DNA from: Pyxicephalus adspersus
Taxonomy: Eukaryota > Chordata > Amphibia > Anura > Pyxicephalidae
Reading direction: 5' to 3'
Length of the DNA: 64,000 nucleotides
Assembly: GCF_032062135.1 (NCBI RefSeq)
Contig: NC_092860.1
Location: 1,671,996-1,735,995 of the forward strand
Shown in pieces: positions 22,081 to 34,214 of the stretch. Position numbers and translations under genes: made by a program. The stretch's first letter is position 1, and every line of letters starts with the position of its first letter. Under the pieces are notes generated by a model. That model did no database searches and was not told the origin of the DNA. It worked only from the letters and a program-made list of their open reading frames with translations.

Positions 22081-24361
22081 AACGAAGAAAGAATTTAATC
22101 TAGCGACACAACAAGCTCACCTGAAAAAGCACCAAGAGTTCTATAGACCCAGCATGAGGGTAACTGTTGCCCCTCTCTACCCAAAACATATTTTCCTATT
22201 TCATCTGTAGATTTAAAAGTTCCCCCACAGCCCATGAATTCCCAGTCACCCCTGATAGAAGCCACCATGCTAAAAAAAAATCCCCCAAAAAAGGAGTCAT
22301 ACAAGATCATTTGCATCCTCGCCTCGTTAGGAGGAAATATGTATTTAATCAACGTCTTAATGGATGACACGGTGACAATTAAAGGGAATATTCCCCAGGC
22401 GGAGATATATAATTTCTGTTTTATTTTGTCATTGTGCTATTAATGAGCCCCAATCACATTCATTATCCCACCTTATCGAGCAGCGATATTAATTGTCGCA
22501 GAACTTAATTCTGTGTTTAATTTACCCCGGGGGAGCCGAGCGCAGGTTGGAGCAGACAGGATGGTGATGGATTTAACAATTAAACTGTTTAAAGGAGACA
22601 TTCACCTGCCTAATTAGTTGCAGCTTATTGTGTGCCGACAAAAGTTATGCCGTGCTCAGCATACGACAAATCCGGTTATATAGAGAAGCTTGATAAAGAA
22701 GGAGAGAGGAGATGTAGGTGTGACTGGGCCAGGGCACTGCCTGGTGTCACCGGACTCAACCTCTCTACGCCATTGTCTACTCTCTGTTTCATCTTCATTG
22801 CTGTGCCCCTTTTTTGTCGATATGCTTTCTGCACACTTATCCCACCTTTGCCCATTGAGCGTCTGAATTTGGCTTCTGGAATCTGATGGCTGAAGTCAGT
22901 GGATTTGGCAAGTTGACACGGGTCAGTGGGACATCATCTTCTTCTTCGGAGAGAGATAAAAAACAAGTTTTAATGTCAAAATTCAATTTTAACCAAAAAT
23001 GTAGCCACACACCATAGGGATCACTAGGCTGTGGCACCGGGGACGGAGACCACATGTCCAGAGGGTCCTGCCTGATGTGCAGGTCTAGTGAGACCAGAAA
23101 AAAACACTTTATTAAGAGTGAACTGGTGTGGTGTATTAAACGAAGCCGTGTGTGGTGGTGGTGTTAGGGATCCAGACCAATTTTGCTTGCATAATGCCAT
23201 CCAAAAATCACAGCTGAGTGACCCAGAATCCAATAATTGGATAATTGCAATAATTGGATAAGGATAATTGCAGCATTGCTACATTTACTTATCTCCCTGT
23301 TGCCCCAACATGGTCTATGGCTTCTCCTAATATTCCACATGTGATCGTTGGCCCCATTCAATTCTATGGGCTCACAGTCTTTGTCTTAGGTCTTTGACTC
23401 TTACATTATATGTTCGGTCTCCATCAGATACACCATGCTCATACACCTGCCTCCTTCATTGCTGCTCTCCATAAATATTTATCCACCACCTGGGTGTCCC
23501 AGCAGCGGCACGCTTCTCTCCTTAGAATTTACTGCCAAGTGTTCTTATGAATAAATGTATCATTTGGATTTTCTGCAGCCTGACATTTCTTGTGCCCATT
23601 TCATAAATGTCCAGCGTAAGACAATTATTGTTGGGCTGTATTATCTGTGGGGGAAAAAAATCCACAGCGAGCAGCCTATTACATGGGGTTATTGTAGGCC
23701 TTCTCCATAATGTGGACTTCCTGTATTTAGGTTGGAGGTGGCAGCGATGACAAATGTCACACATTCTCCTCAGCAGCTCTGATTCATTATACAGCAAGCC
23801 TACAGCACAGGAGAAAATCCCCATTATAATTCATGGCATATAAAGGAAACAGGGCAAACTGTATTCATAGACCTGCGGAGCGTGGAATTTACTGAAAGCC
23901 TCCTGCAAAGGATTGTGGGCTGCACCGGTACATCACCCCAGGCGCTATCGATAAGAGATCAGTTTGAATAAGACGGTGTAAGCCAATAGGATTGATTCTG
24001 CTGTCTGAGCCCGCTGTGGCGGCTTTTGAAGCTGGAATTGCAGCTTATATTATCTTTCAATGGAGGAGACCATGAAACTAACAGTGTGCAGCAAATATTT
24101 TGTTAGGCAGATGAAACAGTAAGGAGGTTGGAGAATAATTACCAACCAGCAGCGAATTTGTTAGTGCAGACTGCAGCTTTGAATGCATTTATCTCGCTCA
24201 GTATTGGACATGTTAGGCAGTTGGGGTAAAAATCTGAGGTCTGCTAGACATGTGAGGGGAAAGGGGGTGAAAAGGGTTAATCTAAAGCCAGCAACCCAAA
24301 AATACCCTTTTGCATGAAGGGCAGCAGAATAAATAGAGTGTTCTTAATCACCTGCAGCCAG
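22081..24361. other. Intergenic, no gene seen
   Basis: The segment 22440-22640 is AT-rich with repeated AATTA/TTAATT cores and no repeat similarity, another candidate conserved element. A small direct repeat of CAATAATTGGATAA lies near 23228-23260. Nothing else is recognisable. Confidence 0.45.
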
Positions 24362-24510
24362 CAGTGGTCTTCCCGGCCCCTTTTAGCTGGGCGCACCACC
24401 TGGCGATATTCAGTACTCACCTGGTTGTTTTTGGGTAGTTACTGATAAGTTGGGTCAAAATACAGGGCTGCCAACCACCTAGAATTTCTTCCCACCTGGC
24501 CTAAATAAAT
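24362..24510 (+). mobile_element. hAT-like MITE fragment
   Basis: CAGTGGTCTTCCC, then TTTTAGCTGGGCGCACCACC and GGTTGTTTTTGGGTAG. The same terminal sequence appears in reverse at about 58690-58770 (GGTGGTGCGCCCAGCTAAAA). A CAGTGGT start is typical of hAT elements. The far end is not found. Confidence 0.65.
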
Positions 24511-25186
24511 TTCTGGGTTGAACACTGAATAGGCATATACAGGAATGTTCATCATATCATAAAGATCTTCATCATTTACTAAGCCCACATTGCCCCTTGT
24601 GTATGGGGTGCTGCAGCAATTGGTGGAAGGCACCATAGCAGAACATGCATGCCAGGTAGTTGCAATGGGTCAAAAACATGTGCCATGGATTTACCACCAC
24701 TGATATGTCTCTCATCCACTCCCACATGTGTAGTGACCACCGCTGCGGCCATTGTGACCCCTCTTTTAATGTACAAGCTACAATGACCCTAATGAGTTTT
24801 GTATTGTTGCATGCTTGGCGTCTTTGCCATGGAGATGGTGCCCAATCCACATTTCATTATCCTTTTAAAACTTATAACCACGGAGGAATCATTTCAGTCA
24901 CTCCAACTGAATATGGTAACATTCACCTTTGTCCTTTACTTCATCTCTTTGTTTGCATCTAAAACTTTTTTTGCGGGAATCTGACAACTTTATACCATCA
25001 CAATGAGACGGGTTGGTGGTCTCCTATAGGTATCACGCTTATTTATATATTGCTTCACATTTGTCAGTATTTATGTCACTTTGTTTGACAAAGGGACCCC
25101 GGGAGGTTTCTAAACATCAATGTTGTGTTGTTCCGCTTTGTTGGATATGTGCCATTAAAAAGACGATTTTCTGACACGTTTTCTAT

Positions 25187-25318
25187 TCATAAAACAGGGA
25201 ATCAGACATTCCCTCAAAGATTCCCTAATGGGAATCCTCTAGATTCATGTGTTTCAGTGGTAGTAATTGATTCCCACCTGGGAATGTTTGAGGGAATGTC
25301 AGATTCCCTGATTTATAG
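25187..25318. mobile_element. Hairpin MITE (GGGAATC family)
   Basis: Two arms of about 48 bases face each other across a spacer of about 33 bases: CATAAAACAGGGAATCAGAC on the left and the reverse complement of GTCAGATTCCCTGATTTATA on the right. Identity is high, with scattered mismatches. There is no coding capacity, and no clear target duplication was found. Confidence 0.8.
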
Positions 25319-28103
25319 AGTGTTCTGGGGATATATTGCAGTGCATGGTGTGCAGTGTGCCACCTTCTATGTTTAAAGACTAAACAAAGCCAGAGCAATG
25401 TATGTAAAGTAATTCCATCATTGGTATCAGTGTGAGAATAAGCCTGGCATCATTGTTCAATGCCAGTAATATCTCCTATGCCAGGATATCAGTAATAGGT
25501 GCCCTGTTTCTGCCCTTTTGCTGTTCCATATTTACGCCAATATCCATCATTGTGCCATCTCTATACCTCCATTGTCTTCTCTCTGCCCGTCTTCATTGCT
25601 GTGCCCCCTGTGTGCCCATTCCACCTGTGCCCATCTTCTGCCCCTGTGTATTACTCTCTTCACCCCACTGCAATACAAAATATGAAACACTTTTCTAATC
25701 CTTTCCCCTCTATGTAAACATAAATATTTAGATTTTGGTTGGACATAGAATTTTAACATTTCCTTTACTGGTGATATGTGAATTCAATCATTTGGAAGGG
25801 ACATGTGGGTAATTTTTCTCCAAGCTTCCCTTTAATCCAGATATTGAATTAAAGATCTGTTAATAAACAAGAAGCTGTGAAATAAATGACAAAACATTTT
25901 ATTGTGGATAGGAAGATAATATAAAAGTATAGGATGTTACAATAATTCTTGTGTTACAGAGCTAGACCCCCAATACCAGAACACACATTTTTTACATTTA
26001 AAAAAATCCTGCGGCACACCACAAAACATTACAAAATGACACTCTGTAGCCAATTCTCTTGTCTCTAAGAATAAACCAGGCAATTAGGCTACCTACTGCC
26101 ACCTACTGACATGGAAGAGTATTACATTACTCTGCCAGTCACTACAGACATTCTACAATGGCAATTGGATCATTTCCAATGGTACATCTGAAGACGGTTG
26201 AAAATCACTGCCCTACTGTATATATACAGCGCTGTGTAATATGTTGGTGCTATATAAATACTGTTTATTAATATTAATAATAATAATATTATAATAATAA
26301 AGTCCAAAAACTTACAGCCTTACCCCTCTCAAAAGACCGCCCCTGGACATACACCGGGCCCTGGGTCCTGTCTAAAAAAACTTCTGGATGATCCAGCTCT
26401 GCCCTGCCAGGCAGCATTGGGTGACCCCTCATCTAGAAGAAGTTTCCAAGCAGTCTTTCTATTCCCAGGTATCTCCCAATCTCTGACAACAGTCTACTGA
26501 TTTCTAATACCAGACTACAAATTTAGCAAATCATCATCACACATAAATATTTGCAGAAACGTGCAGTGTATAACTTTGTTCTCAGGGAAACATTCACAGT
26601 AAACTTCTCACTTGCAAAATTAACAAAAAGGTGTCATCCAAGCCTAGGGGCCTAAAAACTTCTGCATCCAAATGTGGCTCTCTACCACCTCCTGCTGGTC
26701 ACAAATTACCACACACACATTTCCTTTTTTTCTTTAAAGAAAATAGTAAAAAAGCAATTAAATGCAAGAACAAAAATACATATTATTGATATACAATGTG
26801 CAATCATACATTTAAAAAAAATCAAAATACAAAAAAAGTAATGGCAGAAATATGAGTTTTTGTGTACAAATGAAAACAAAAGGTATAGAATAGGTTTCAG
26901 CGAATGCACACCTGCTAAGATAAGGATTTTCTATTTTCAAAAAGTGACAAATATTTCTGGCCAATAGAATGACAAATACCAGTCACATGACAGCCTTTTC
27001 CTTGGGGTAAAACTGTGTGGGTTGAGACTTTTCTATGAAATCTATTTGTGAGATCTTTTACTAGAATATTGACAGTTATGGATTTTCAGCAATGTAATGT
27101 CTTTTAAAGGATCCCATCTATTAGATCATTAAATCAAAGAACATAGTTAAGGATGGAGTTCATTGGAACTTAAAGTACCTATGATGATGCCACATCCCTT
27201 TAATGACTAAATATAGAAAGAAGGAAACAAAATGGGACTTTAAAGACATCATATAATTAATGCTAAATTCAAATCTAAAATGCCAGCAAACTTTATTATT
27301 GTATATTACAAGCAACAATTTAACATATTAAAAGTAACATATGATCTTGATACTAACGCTGACCCGACGCGTTTCACAGAAGAAAATATCAAACCTGCTT
27401 CATCAGGGGTATGGATCATAAAAATGTATAAAAAATGTGTAAAAAAAAAAAACAAACAAACCCTATATTCATACATTTACACTCATATGGGGGTAGGGGG
27501 GGGGCACTGAGAGAGAGGGCATGAGGGTGGAATTAGGTTTTCAGCCCCTGCATTACCAGAAGCTATGCTTAGTGTTGGTATAATTAATTATCTGATCTTT
27601 GGGGCTCTGCACAGTTTGTAATAATGGAATCAACTCTAGGGTCTGCTTTTCATATTTCAGCAAGATAAGAAGAGGTAGAAGACAGGTTCTCTTTAATGTT
27701 TTAAATATAAAATATATATATATATATTAAAAAAATTCTCATAAAATTATCAGTTGCCCCCTACTGACTGCTACTTTTGCAGGAGAACTCCTTTATAAAG
27801 GGACAAAGGTGAACACAAATTCTCTTTCAGGTCTTGCAGCCACATGAGTGCATCCAAAAAGTGCTGAAAAATTGGCATTTCTAAACAATTGCTGCCTCCT
27901 GCTCCTCTCCTTTTTGCAGGAGATCTCTCAAATAAAGGGTCTAAACAGGTTCTCTTTACGGCATTGTAACCATTATGCTAAACACACGGTTACATGTAAA
28001 AAACTTCTTCGTACAAACGTAATATTTTTTTAAACAAATACCAATTGGCTTCCATTGATTGGCTTCAGGGACACGGCTCGTCTCATTGCGGGATCCCCCA
28101 AAT
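25319..28103. other. Intergenic with transposon relics
   Basis: No gene seen. The segment from about 25970 to 26215 ends GGTTGAAAATCACTG, the reverse complement of a hAT-like CAGTGATTTTCAACC terminus, and is probably a hAT relic. ACAGGTTCTCTTTA termini of the 33789-33980 MITE family recur at about 27683 and 27945. An (AT)n run is near 27710-27730. A GACGCGTTTCACAG/CTTCATCAGGGG motif, widespread in amphibian repeats as I recall, is at about 27365. Confidence 0.5.
26217..26300 (+). mobile_element. LINE 3' tail fragment
   Basis: CAGCGCTGTGTAATATGTTGG followed by an AAT-rich microsatellite, matching the last part of the tail at 5570-5713. Confidence 0.75.
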
Positions 28104-29693
28104 CTAGGTTGTAATTTTTACAGAGGCGTTGGATCCAAACACATAGAATGCAGCATAGAGGGGCTCGGTGAAGGTGGCAGTGAAGGTGTACAGGTGTCTG
28201 ACGAGGTTACTCAGTTCATAGAAGGACACCTGGCCGGCCTTGTAATCCAGATAGACCCGGAATCTGTTGCAGGAAATATTGTGAGATAATATGATTTCTC
28301 TCTTGTCGTGTATCACCGAATATCGATTGTTAGAAGACTTAGACAAACACCAGGACTTGTCATTACACCCTAAATATGAGGGATCTCCTTTCCTATCAAT
28401 GGAGCCGTAGCACACTCCCAATCTCCATTCTCCACATTCACTCATCTCTGTTTCCCAGAAGTATTCCCCTGAATTGAATCCCAGGGTACTCAATACCTGG
28501 GAACAGTCCTGGAATCTCTCTGGTGAATCCTCACATGATGAACCTGATGGAGTTTTCACCCAGCTGGCCATTTTTCTATTCTGGGACAGAAGTAGACTTT
28601 TTGCTGCTGTCTTCCTGTCCAGTGTGTAGGAATTGCATGGGAAGTAAATCTCTTTCTTTGCCAAAGTAATAATATTTGATATTTTTTCATGCAATGTCTC
28701 TACAATCTCAATTTCATCCAGATTTGTGTGGGATATATTTAGGCAATCGTCCTCTCTTCGGTCATTTTGCTTCCCAACGTTATATAACTCTTTTTTCTTT
28801 GATTCCTGTAAAACAGTCAGAGGGTCGGTCAGGTCACACAGCTCCTCAATGCGACCCATCTTTCCATGCAACTCGTCCACCTGTAATTCCAGCTGCTTTA
28901 TCACATCTGAGATGGAACAGCTCACTCTCTTCTCTTGTTTGGAGATCTTATTGAGGACTTTTTCCTCCAGATCATCCAGCTGGATCCTGAGGACACTAAA
29001 GATGGCGCTGACTTTCTTTCTTTTTTCTGCTGCTTTATCTTGTACGCATTTCATTTCTGTATAAAGTCTCTGAACTGTTTTCTCAGCTTCTGCTCTGCTA
29101 GAGGTCATATTCTGTAGGAGATTTCTCAGGGTTTGCTTCTTCTTTTCCGCAGCCTCATCCAGCGACTCCACTGCATGTCCCTGGTGGTCTCCATCAAGCC
29201 TGCAGGTGACGCAGATACAGGTAGAGTCCTTGGTGCAGTAGAACCTGAGGACCTCTTGGTGGGTGAAGCACTTTCGGTGGTCCAGGGAAGTGGTGGGGTT
29301 CACCAACACATGTTCTGGGGAATTTCTGTGTTTTTGTAAATGTTTTGCACATAAAGAAGCTTCACAACGCAGACAAGTCTTAACAGCAGCAACAGAGGGG
29401 TCACAGTACGTACAGAAGACCTCCGAATCCTCTTCAGGTGGTTCAGTTTGTTGCACAGACAGAAAACGTTCAGCTATGTTCCGGAGGCTTACATTCTTTA
29501 GCAGACGAGGCCTTTGCTGAAACTTTCCTCTGCAGGCCGGACAGAAGTACACCTTGGAGGCTTTCTGTGCATCCAGCACACAGGTGATACAATTCTCACA
29601 GAAGCTGTGTCCACATGCCAGAGTTACAGGATCTTTATAAATGCCGAGACATATGGAGCAATACAGCTCATCTCTCACATCTAGTGACACCAT
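28104..29693 (-). CDS. TRIM25-like RING/B-box/PRY-SPRY E3 ubiquitin ligase
   Basis: Encodes 529 residues in a single intact exon, start ATG at 29693 in a good context (CACAATGG). Domains in order: a C3HC4 RING (about 12-55, YCSICLGIYKDP and CGHSFCENC, FCPAC); B-box 1 (about 93-125); B-box 2 (about 139-175, CFTHQEVLRFYC and CVTC...H..H); a coiled coil (about 180-300); and a PRY-SPRY (about 345-529) with WRLGVCYGS and the LDYKAG-VSFYE strand pair. This matches the single-exon TRIM25/finTRIM-like family that is expanded in amphibians and fish. Family members ubiquitinate targets recognised by SPRY, many in antiviral innate signalling. All zinc ligands appear present. The exact ortholog cannot be fixed among the many paralogs. 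It lies opposite in strand to PIRT and TMEM238L and is absent from the human block as I recall it, so it is a probable lineage-specific insertion. Confidence 0.93.
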   Translation of the reverse strand: MVSLDVRDELYCSICLGIYKDPVTLACGHSFCENCITCVLDAQKASKVYFCPACRGKFQQRPRLLKNVSLRNIAERFLSVQQTEPPEEDSEVFCTYCDPSVAAVKTCLRCEASLCAKHLQKHRNSPEHVLVNPTTSLDHRKCFTHQEVLRFYCTKDSTCICVTCRLDGDHQGHAVESLDEAAEKKKQTLRNLLQNMTSSRAEAEKTVQRLYTEMKCVQDKAAEKRKKVSAIFSVLRIQLDDLEEKVLNKISKQEKRVSCSISDVIKQLELQVDELHGKMGRIEELCDLTDPLTVLQESKKKELYNVGKQNDRREDDCLNISHTNLDEIEIVETLHEKISNIITLAKKEIYFPCNSYTLDRKTAAKSLLLSQNRKMASWVKTPSGSSCEDSPERFQDCSQVLSTLGFNSGEYFWETEMSECGEWRLGVCYGSIDRKGDPSYLGCNDKSWCLSKSSNNRYSVIHDKREIILSHNISCNRFRVYLDYKAGQVSFYELSNLVRHLYTFTATFTEPLYAAFYVFGSNASVKITT

Positions 29694-29707
29694 TGTGGCA
29701 GTAAAAT

Positions 29708-29725
29708 GAAAGTGAAATGAAAGTG
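29708..29725 (+). promoter_or_regulatory. ISRE/IRF-element-like site upstream of TRIM
   Basis: GAAAGTGAAATGAAAGTG contains three GAAA blocks with two-to-three-base spacing, the pattern bound by IRFs and ISGF3. It lies 15 bases upstream of the TRIM ATG. Interferon induction of the gene is inferred from this and from family behaviour. The closeness to the ATG means either a very short leader or use of the site from within the leader. Confidence 0.65.
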
Positions 29726-30539
29726 CAACTTACTTTTCTGGTCTTACCCGCTCCACAGTCCTGGGTGTGTCTGCAGGAAATGATTATTGTTGTGCCAGAG
29801 ATCAACGCGTCACAGAAATGTTAACCCCAAAGTCTGTAGCCTCTACAATTATTGATGAGAAAATAAAAGGAAATCCACAAAATATCACCAGCACTCTCTT
29901 GACAAGTTGATAGTTGACTTTGCAAAAAATTCCCAATTATGTGCAAGAAAATGTGAAAAAACAAGATTTTTTTCCTGCACATGATTGGTTGGTTGTCAGC
30001 TTAGCTCATTCAGTAAGCTAAGTGAATTGTTACTTGCAAGGTGAACAACCTGCACTGCTTTAGTCATTTACTCTCCTTACATTCAGGGGGCTGAGCAATT
30101 TTCTGTACATAAATTGAATATATTTTACTTATTCTTTTGTTTTCTTTTCAAATATATTTCTAGGGCTTTACATGGAAAGAAGAAGAAAATAATTTGTCAA
30201 ACAGAAGCAAATGTAAGGTCAGATATAACACAGCTCAACAAAAAAACATTTTTTTTCACTTGCCAAGGACTTTTTTAATATATTTAGTGTATTTCAGGTC
30301 TGCTGAATCCAGAAATGACATCAGTTTCATTGAATTGGCTCTAGTTCTTGTGATACGGGAATCGGAATAGACGATTTTACCAACAACAAATATTAACTCA
30401 GCATATTATTATCAATCTTTATTGACACCGATGTTTTGCATCTTATATAGTAAATGTAGCATTATTTTCATAAAACTTTCATTTGCCTTCTTTTTATTCA
30501 TACATTTTCTTTTTTTTTTACAGAAATTTTAGTTCTTCA
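29726..30539. other. Intergenic, TRIM 5' flank
   Basis: No gene or repeat recognised. On the minus strand, splice-donor-like GTAAGT sequences precede the ISRE, so an upstream TRIM leader exon is possible but not supported further. Confidence 0.4.
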
Positions 30540-32740
30540 AGAAGAAGTTGTTTAAATGACCCCAATGAATTTTGCTACATTTGTGGTGAATATTCTCAGC
30601 AAAAACAGAAGAAATATTACAGAATTTGTGAAACAAGCATATCTTGTATATTTTGGTATTAAACTGGGGGCCCAAGATAAGTATTGGGCCCCCCATATGG
30701 AATGCAAAACTTGTGTAGAGTGTCTACGTCAGTGGAAAAATGGAAAACTGAAAAGTTTAAAATTTGGTGTACCTATGGTATGGGGAGAGCCCAGAAATCA
30801 TCATAATGATTGTTATTTGTGTGCTGGGAATGTAAAAGGTTTCAATCGTTACAAGAAACACAAGTGGGAGTACGGTGATATGGAATCAGCAAGACGACCT
30901 GTGCCGCATGGTGCTGATGTTCCCATAGCAGTGCTCAGTCCCTGATATTCCTGTATCCGACATGGAGGATATACAGGGAGTGTAATCCAGGAGTTAGCAG
31001 TGGAAGTGAATATGAAGTGAATATGTTTCATCAAACCAACAGTTCCCCCAAGAAGAGCTCAATGCTTTAATATGTAATTTAATAGGGGTAAGTCTGTCAT
31101 AACAAGCATCTGAACTTTTATCATCCAGGCTAAAAGAAAAGAACTGTCTGAGAGCGGAAGATAAAATAACGGTTTATAGGACAAGAGAGGTGACACTCCG
31201 ACCATATCTCAGTAAAGGTGGAGACTTTGTGTTGTAATATCCCTGGACTACTAGCCCATATGGGAGGACCAGAATACCGAGCAGAGGACTGGCGGCTTTT
31301 CATAGACAGTTCCACTCCAAGTTTGAAGTCTGTTTTTGTGAAAGACTTACCCTGCCAGCGATCCCGCGTTGTCCGCACCCGCCGCGACCCAGGGGATCCC
31401 GGGCACTCTGAAGGGAAGCGTTGTGTCAGGCAGCACATCCGGAACTGCATCCGCTCTGCTCACATCATGGGTATCCTATCTGGACGAACTACTGTTCAGC
31501 CAAACAGAATCCCTAGCATTCCTACGGGCGTGCACAGTACAGCGCGGTCCAAGGGTCCTCCTTGCAAGAGGTGAGCGCGCTACCGGGGACTCCTCTTGTA
31601 TTACCCGAGGGCGAGGAAGCCAGCTGCCCTGCCACAGAATGGGGAAAGTTCAGTTTGAATTCTCTGTGTTACAATGTGCTTGGGTTAGTTCTTTGATTAT
31701 TGTATTAACCTCTGTTGTCTTCCCCATGATTTGTCACCAGCTCGGACCCGGCCTGATTACTGACTTTACATGAACTCTGCCTGACTGACCTTCTTGTGTT
31801 TGACCTTGGCCTGTATCTGGATTACACAATAAAGGCCGTTGAAGGGATTAATGGAGTTGGTTGTGATTTGTGCACCCAGGCGCATTACAGTTTTTCTGCA
31901 TAATGGCAACTGCTATGTATTAATTCCAATTGGTCACTCAACAAAACTTAAAGAAGAATATGAAAATATCAGAATGGTCTTACAAAAGTTTTGCTACATG
32001 AACACCAATGGTCCATATGTGTTGATATAAAAATGGTGAACTTCCTACTTGGACACAAAGTGAATACACAAAGTCCCCATGTTTCATCTGCTTGTGGGAT
32101 AGAAGAGCAAAGCAGGATCACTGGAAAATGTGACATGGCCTCCAAGGGAAAACATGAAAAAGGTGCAGCGATCATCATTACCGAGCCAACGGCTGACAAT
32201 AAATCATTCTCCCCCCACTACACATAAAGTTGGGATTAATGAAGCAATTTGTTAGAGCTCTGAACAAGGACGGCGATTGCTGCAAATACATTTGTAGATT
32301 CTTCCCTGGATTGAGTAGTGAAATATAAAAGCAGGAATCTTTGATGGAGCCCAGAAACTGATAAATGATGGAAATGTCACAAGTTACATGACTGATACTG
32401 AAGCTTCTGCCTGGCACAGCTATGTCATGGTTGGCAGGAACTTCTTGGGGAACCATAAAGCACAAAATTAGGAAGAACGGGTACAAAACTTACACCTAAA
32501 CTTTAAACATTTGGGTACTACTATGAGCATACAGGTACACTATCTCCATAGTAATTTGCAATAATTTCCAGAAAACCTTGGTGATTTCAGTGAGGAACAA
32601 GGGGAGAGGATCCATCAAGATATATAGGTGATGGAAGAAAGGTATCAGATGGGATAGACGCATGATGGCAGAATACTGCTGGAGCCGTGATTGTCCTGAT
32701 CATCGGCATAGTAAAGGAAGTCATACCAATGGAGTTTTTC
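30540..32740 (+). pseudogene. Broken transposon-like gene of an uncharacterised family
   Basis: A first open stretch of 129 codons (30556-30945) has a cysteine pattern suggesting zinc binding (C50, C53, C56, then C86, C89), followed by KGFNR and SARRPVPH. Downstream, related pieces in shifting frames run to about 32740: DWRLFIDSS at about 31290, PIGHS...KEEYENI at about 31940, VDIKMVNFLLG at about 32010 and EEQGERIHQD at about 32605. Stops and frameshifts break the gene, and a solo LTR (31337-31889) splits it. I recognise these phrases, from memory, as those of a family of large uncharacterised proteins common in arthropod gene sets. No function is known to me, and a mobile-element origin is inferred from the patchy distribution. 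It is not functional here. Confidence 0.7.
31337..31889 (+). mobile_element. Solo LTR inserted in the broken gene
   Basis: Starts TGTGAAAGAC and ends CGCATTACA, bounded by the 5-bp duplication GTTTT (31332-31336 and 31890-31894). Removing the LTR and one GTTTT restores the local reading frame of the host copy, confirming both borders. It holds an AATAAA at about 31828. At 553 bp it is a different family from the copies at 8944 and 44675. No internal genes are attached. Confidence 0.9.
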
Positions 32741-33788
32741 AATTACTTCTTTGTGATTAGTTCTGTAATTATACTGAATATAGAATATAGTGACATTAAG
32801 TATTTCAAAAATTTAAAATTGTACACGTAGCCATATCTAGTGTAATTATGCCTAAATTTCATGTTTCATTAGTTTTCTATGGAGTTATTATTGAGGTCAT
32901 ATTTTAAAAACTAGAGCCAATCTAGCAAAACCGATACCATATGTAAAATCTGTGAATCAAACATAACTTAAAATGACTTTAATCTGTTTGGCAAGAAAAT
33001 GTTGACCAGTTATTACTGCCTTGTAATAAGTCTTATCACCACTAGATGGTGCTGAGAGTTCGCTGGATTTCACTATAGACATAAAATAGAGTTTGCAGGA
33101 ATGAATATCCTGGTGTATGTACAGTGAATCCAGACCACCACAGACAGGGCTGTTTTTATGGTGAGCAAAGTGACCAATTCACCTTCCCCAGGGCCCCAAC
33201 TCACTTTCTCCACTGTGCATTTGGGGCCCCCATTTTATAATTGCCCAGGGCCCTATTTTTTTTATCCTTCCCTCCCATAGGCAGGCGGCATTGTGTCAGT
33301 ATTGAGGCATAGGTTATAATCTGACATGCAGGCGAGTGATTTAACCCCAGGCATGTGCAATCTGACTAACATTCTTATTCACTGCAAGAACATGAATTCA
33401 TTTTTCAAATGAGGTTTGGAATGCGCACCTGTGCAAGTACCTAGTTCTCTGACATCCTACTCAGCTTCCCCTAACAAGCAGAACCCAATCATTGGGGCAC
33501 CTGAACATGTGACCTCCATAACAGCTGCCAACTGGAGGTGACATGGCTGGGATTACAAATGAGCTCCAGTCATTTAGGAGTTAAAGTCAGCAAATTGTCT
33601 CATTTTTGTTCCCCTTTATTATTTCCTAAATACCCTCAGCACATGCTAGCTTCAAAAAATTACCCCACAAAGTCTTTTTATAAATGATCTGCAACCCTAC
33701 CTACCCCTTCTGACTCAAATGACTAATTTATATTATGATTGGTGTGATAAATTTTTATATATTCGTTCTACAAATTGTAGGTGCAGTA
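32741..33788. other. Intergenic, no gene seen
   Basis: Contains a CTCF-like near-match at 33039-33051 (CCACTAGATGGTG). Around 33170-33255, GGGCCCC-type phrases resemble a decayed DNA-transposon end. Nothing codes. Confidence 0.5.
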
Positions 33789-33980
33789 ACAGGTTCTCTT
33801 TATACCCCATTTACCATTCTGTACTATCACATCCCCTGCCCCGCCCATGAGGAGATGAGATAGAGGCAGGGGGAGGAGCATGCACAGCCTACATAAGTCA
33901 GATTTTATATGGCAGCAGTGAGGGGAGCTCGGTGAAGGTAAGTACAGCAACCTACCTTGCCTGCTATAAAGAGAACCTGT
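33789..33980. mobile_element. MITE with ACAGGTTCTCTTTATA terminal repeats
   Basis: Perfect 16-base terminal inverted repeats at 33789-33804 and 33965-33980 enclose about 160 bp of non-coding sequence. Single termini of the family occur at about 1800, 2970, 27683 and 27945. The target duplication is unclear. Confidence 0.75.
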
Positions 33981-34214
33981 CATAATAATAGCTAAAAAAC
34001 TGAACTTTTTGTATTTGAAGATTTATTTTCACATAGTGGATTGATGGGATTTGTAGTTTTCACAAATATGTCTCCTTCTGTTTTCTTATAGGCTCACAGG
34101 AAGTCACAAGGACAACAGGTATTTTCTGTACTTGCTGACAATGTTGCTGATAAAAGAAAACAAATGCGGCTGTCATATCTAGGGATATAGAATATAGGAC
34201 AGTTTGGTTTTGGA

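Noticed and set aside
21494..22210. A 238-residue plus-strand frame
   Set aside because: It is a translation of a diverged tandem repeat, with periodic HGSAWLP/PPWQCP phrases in two frames and no domain.
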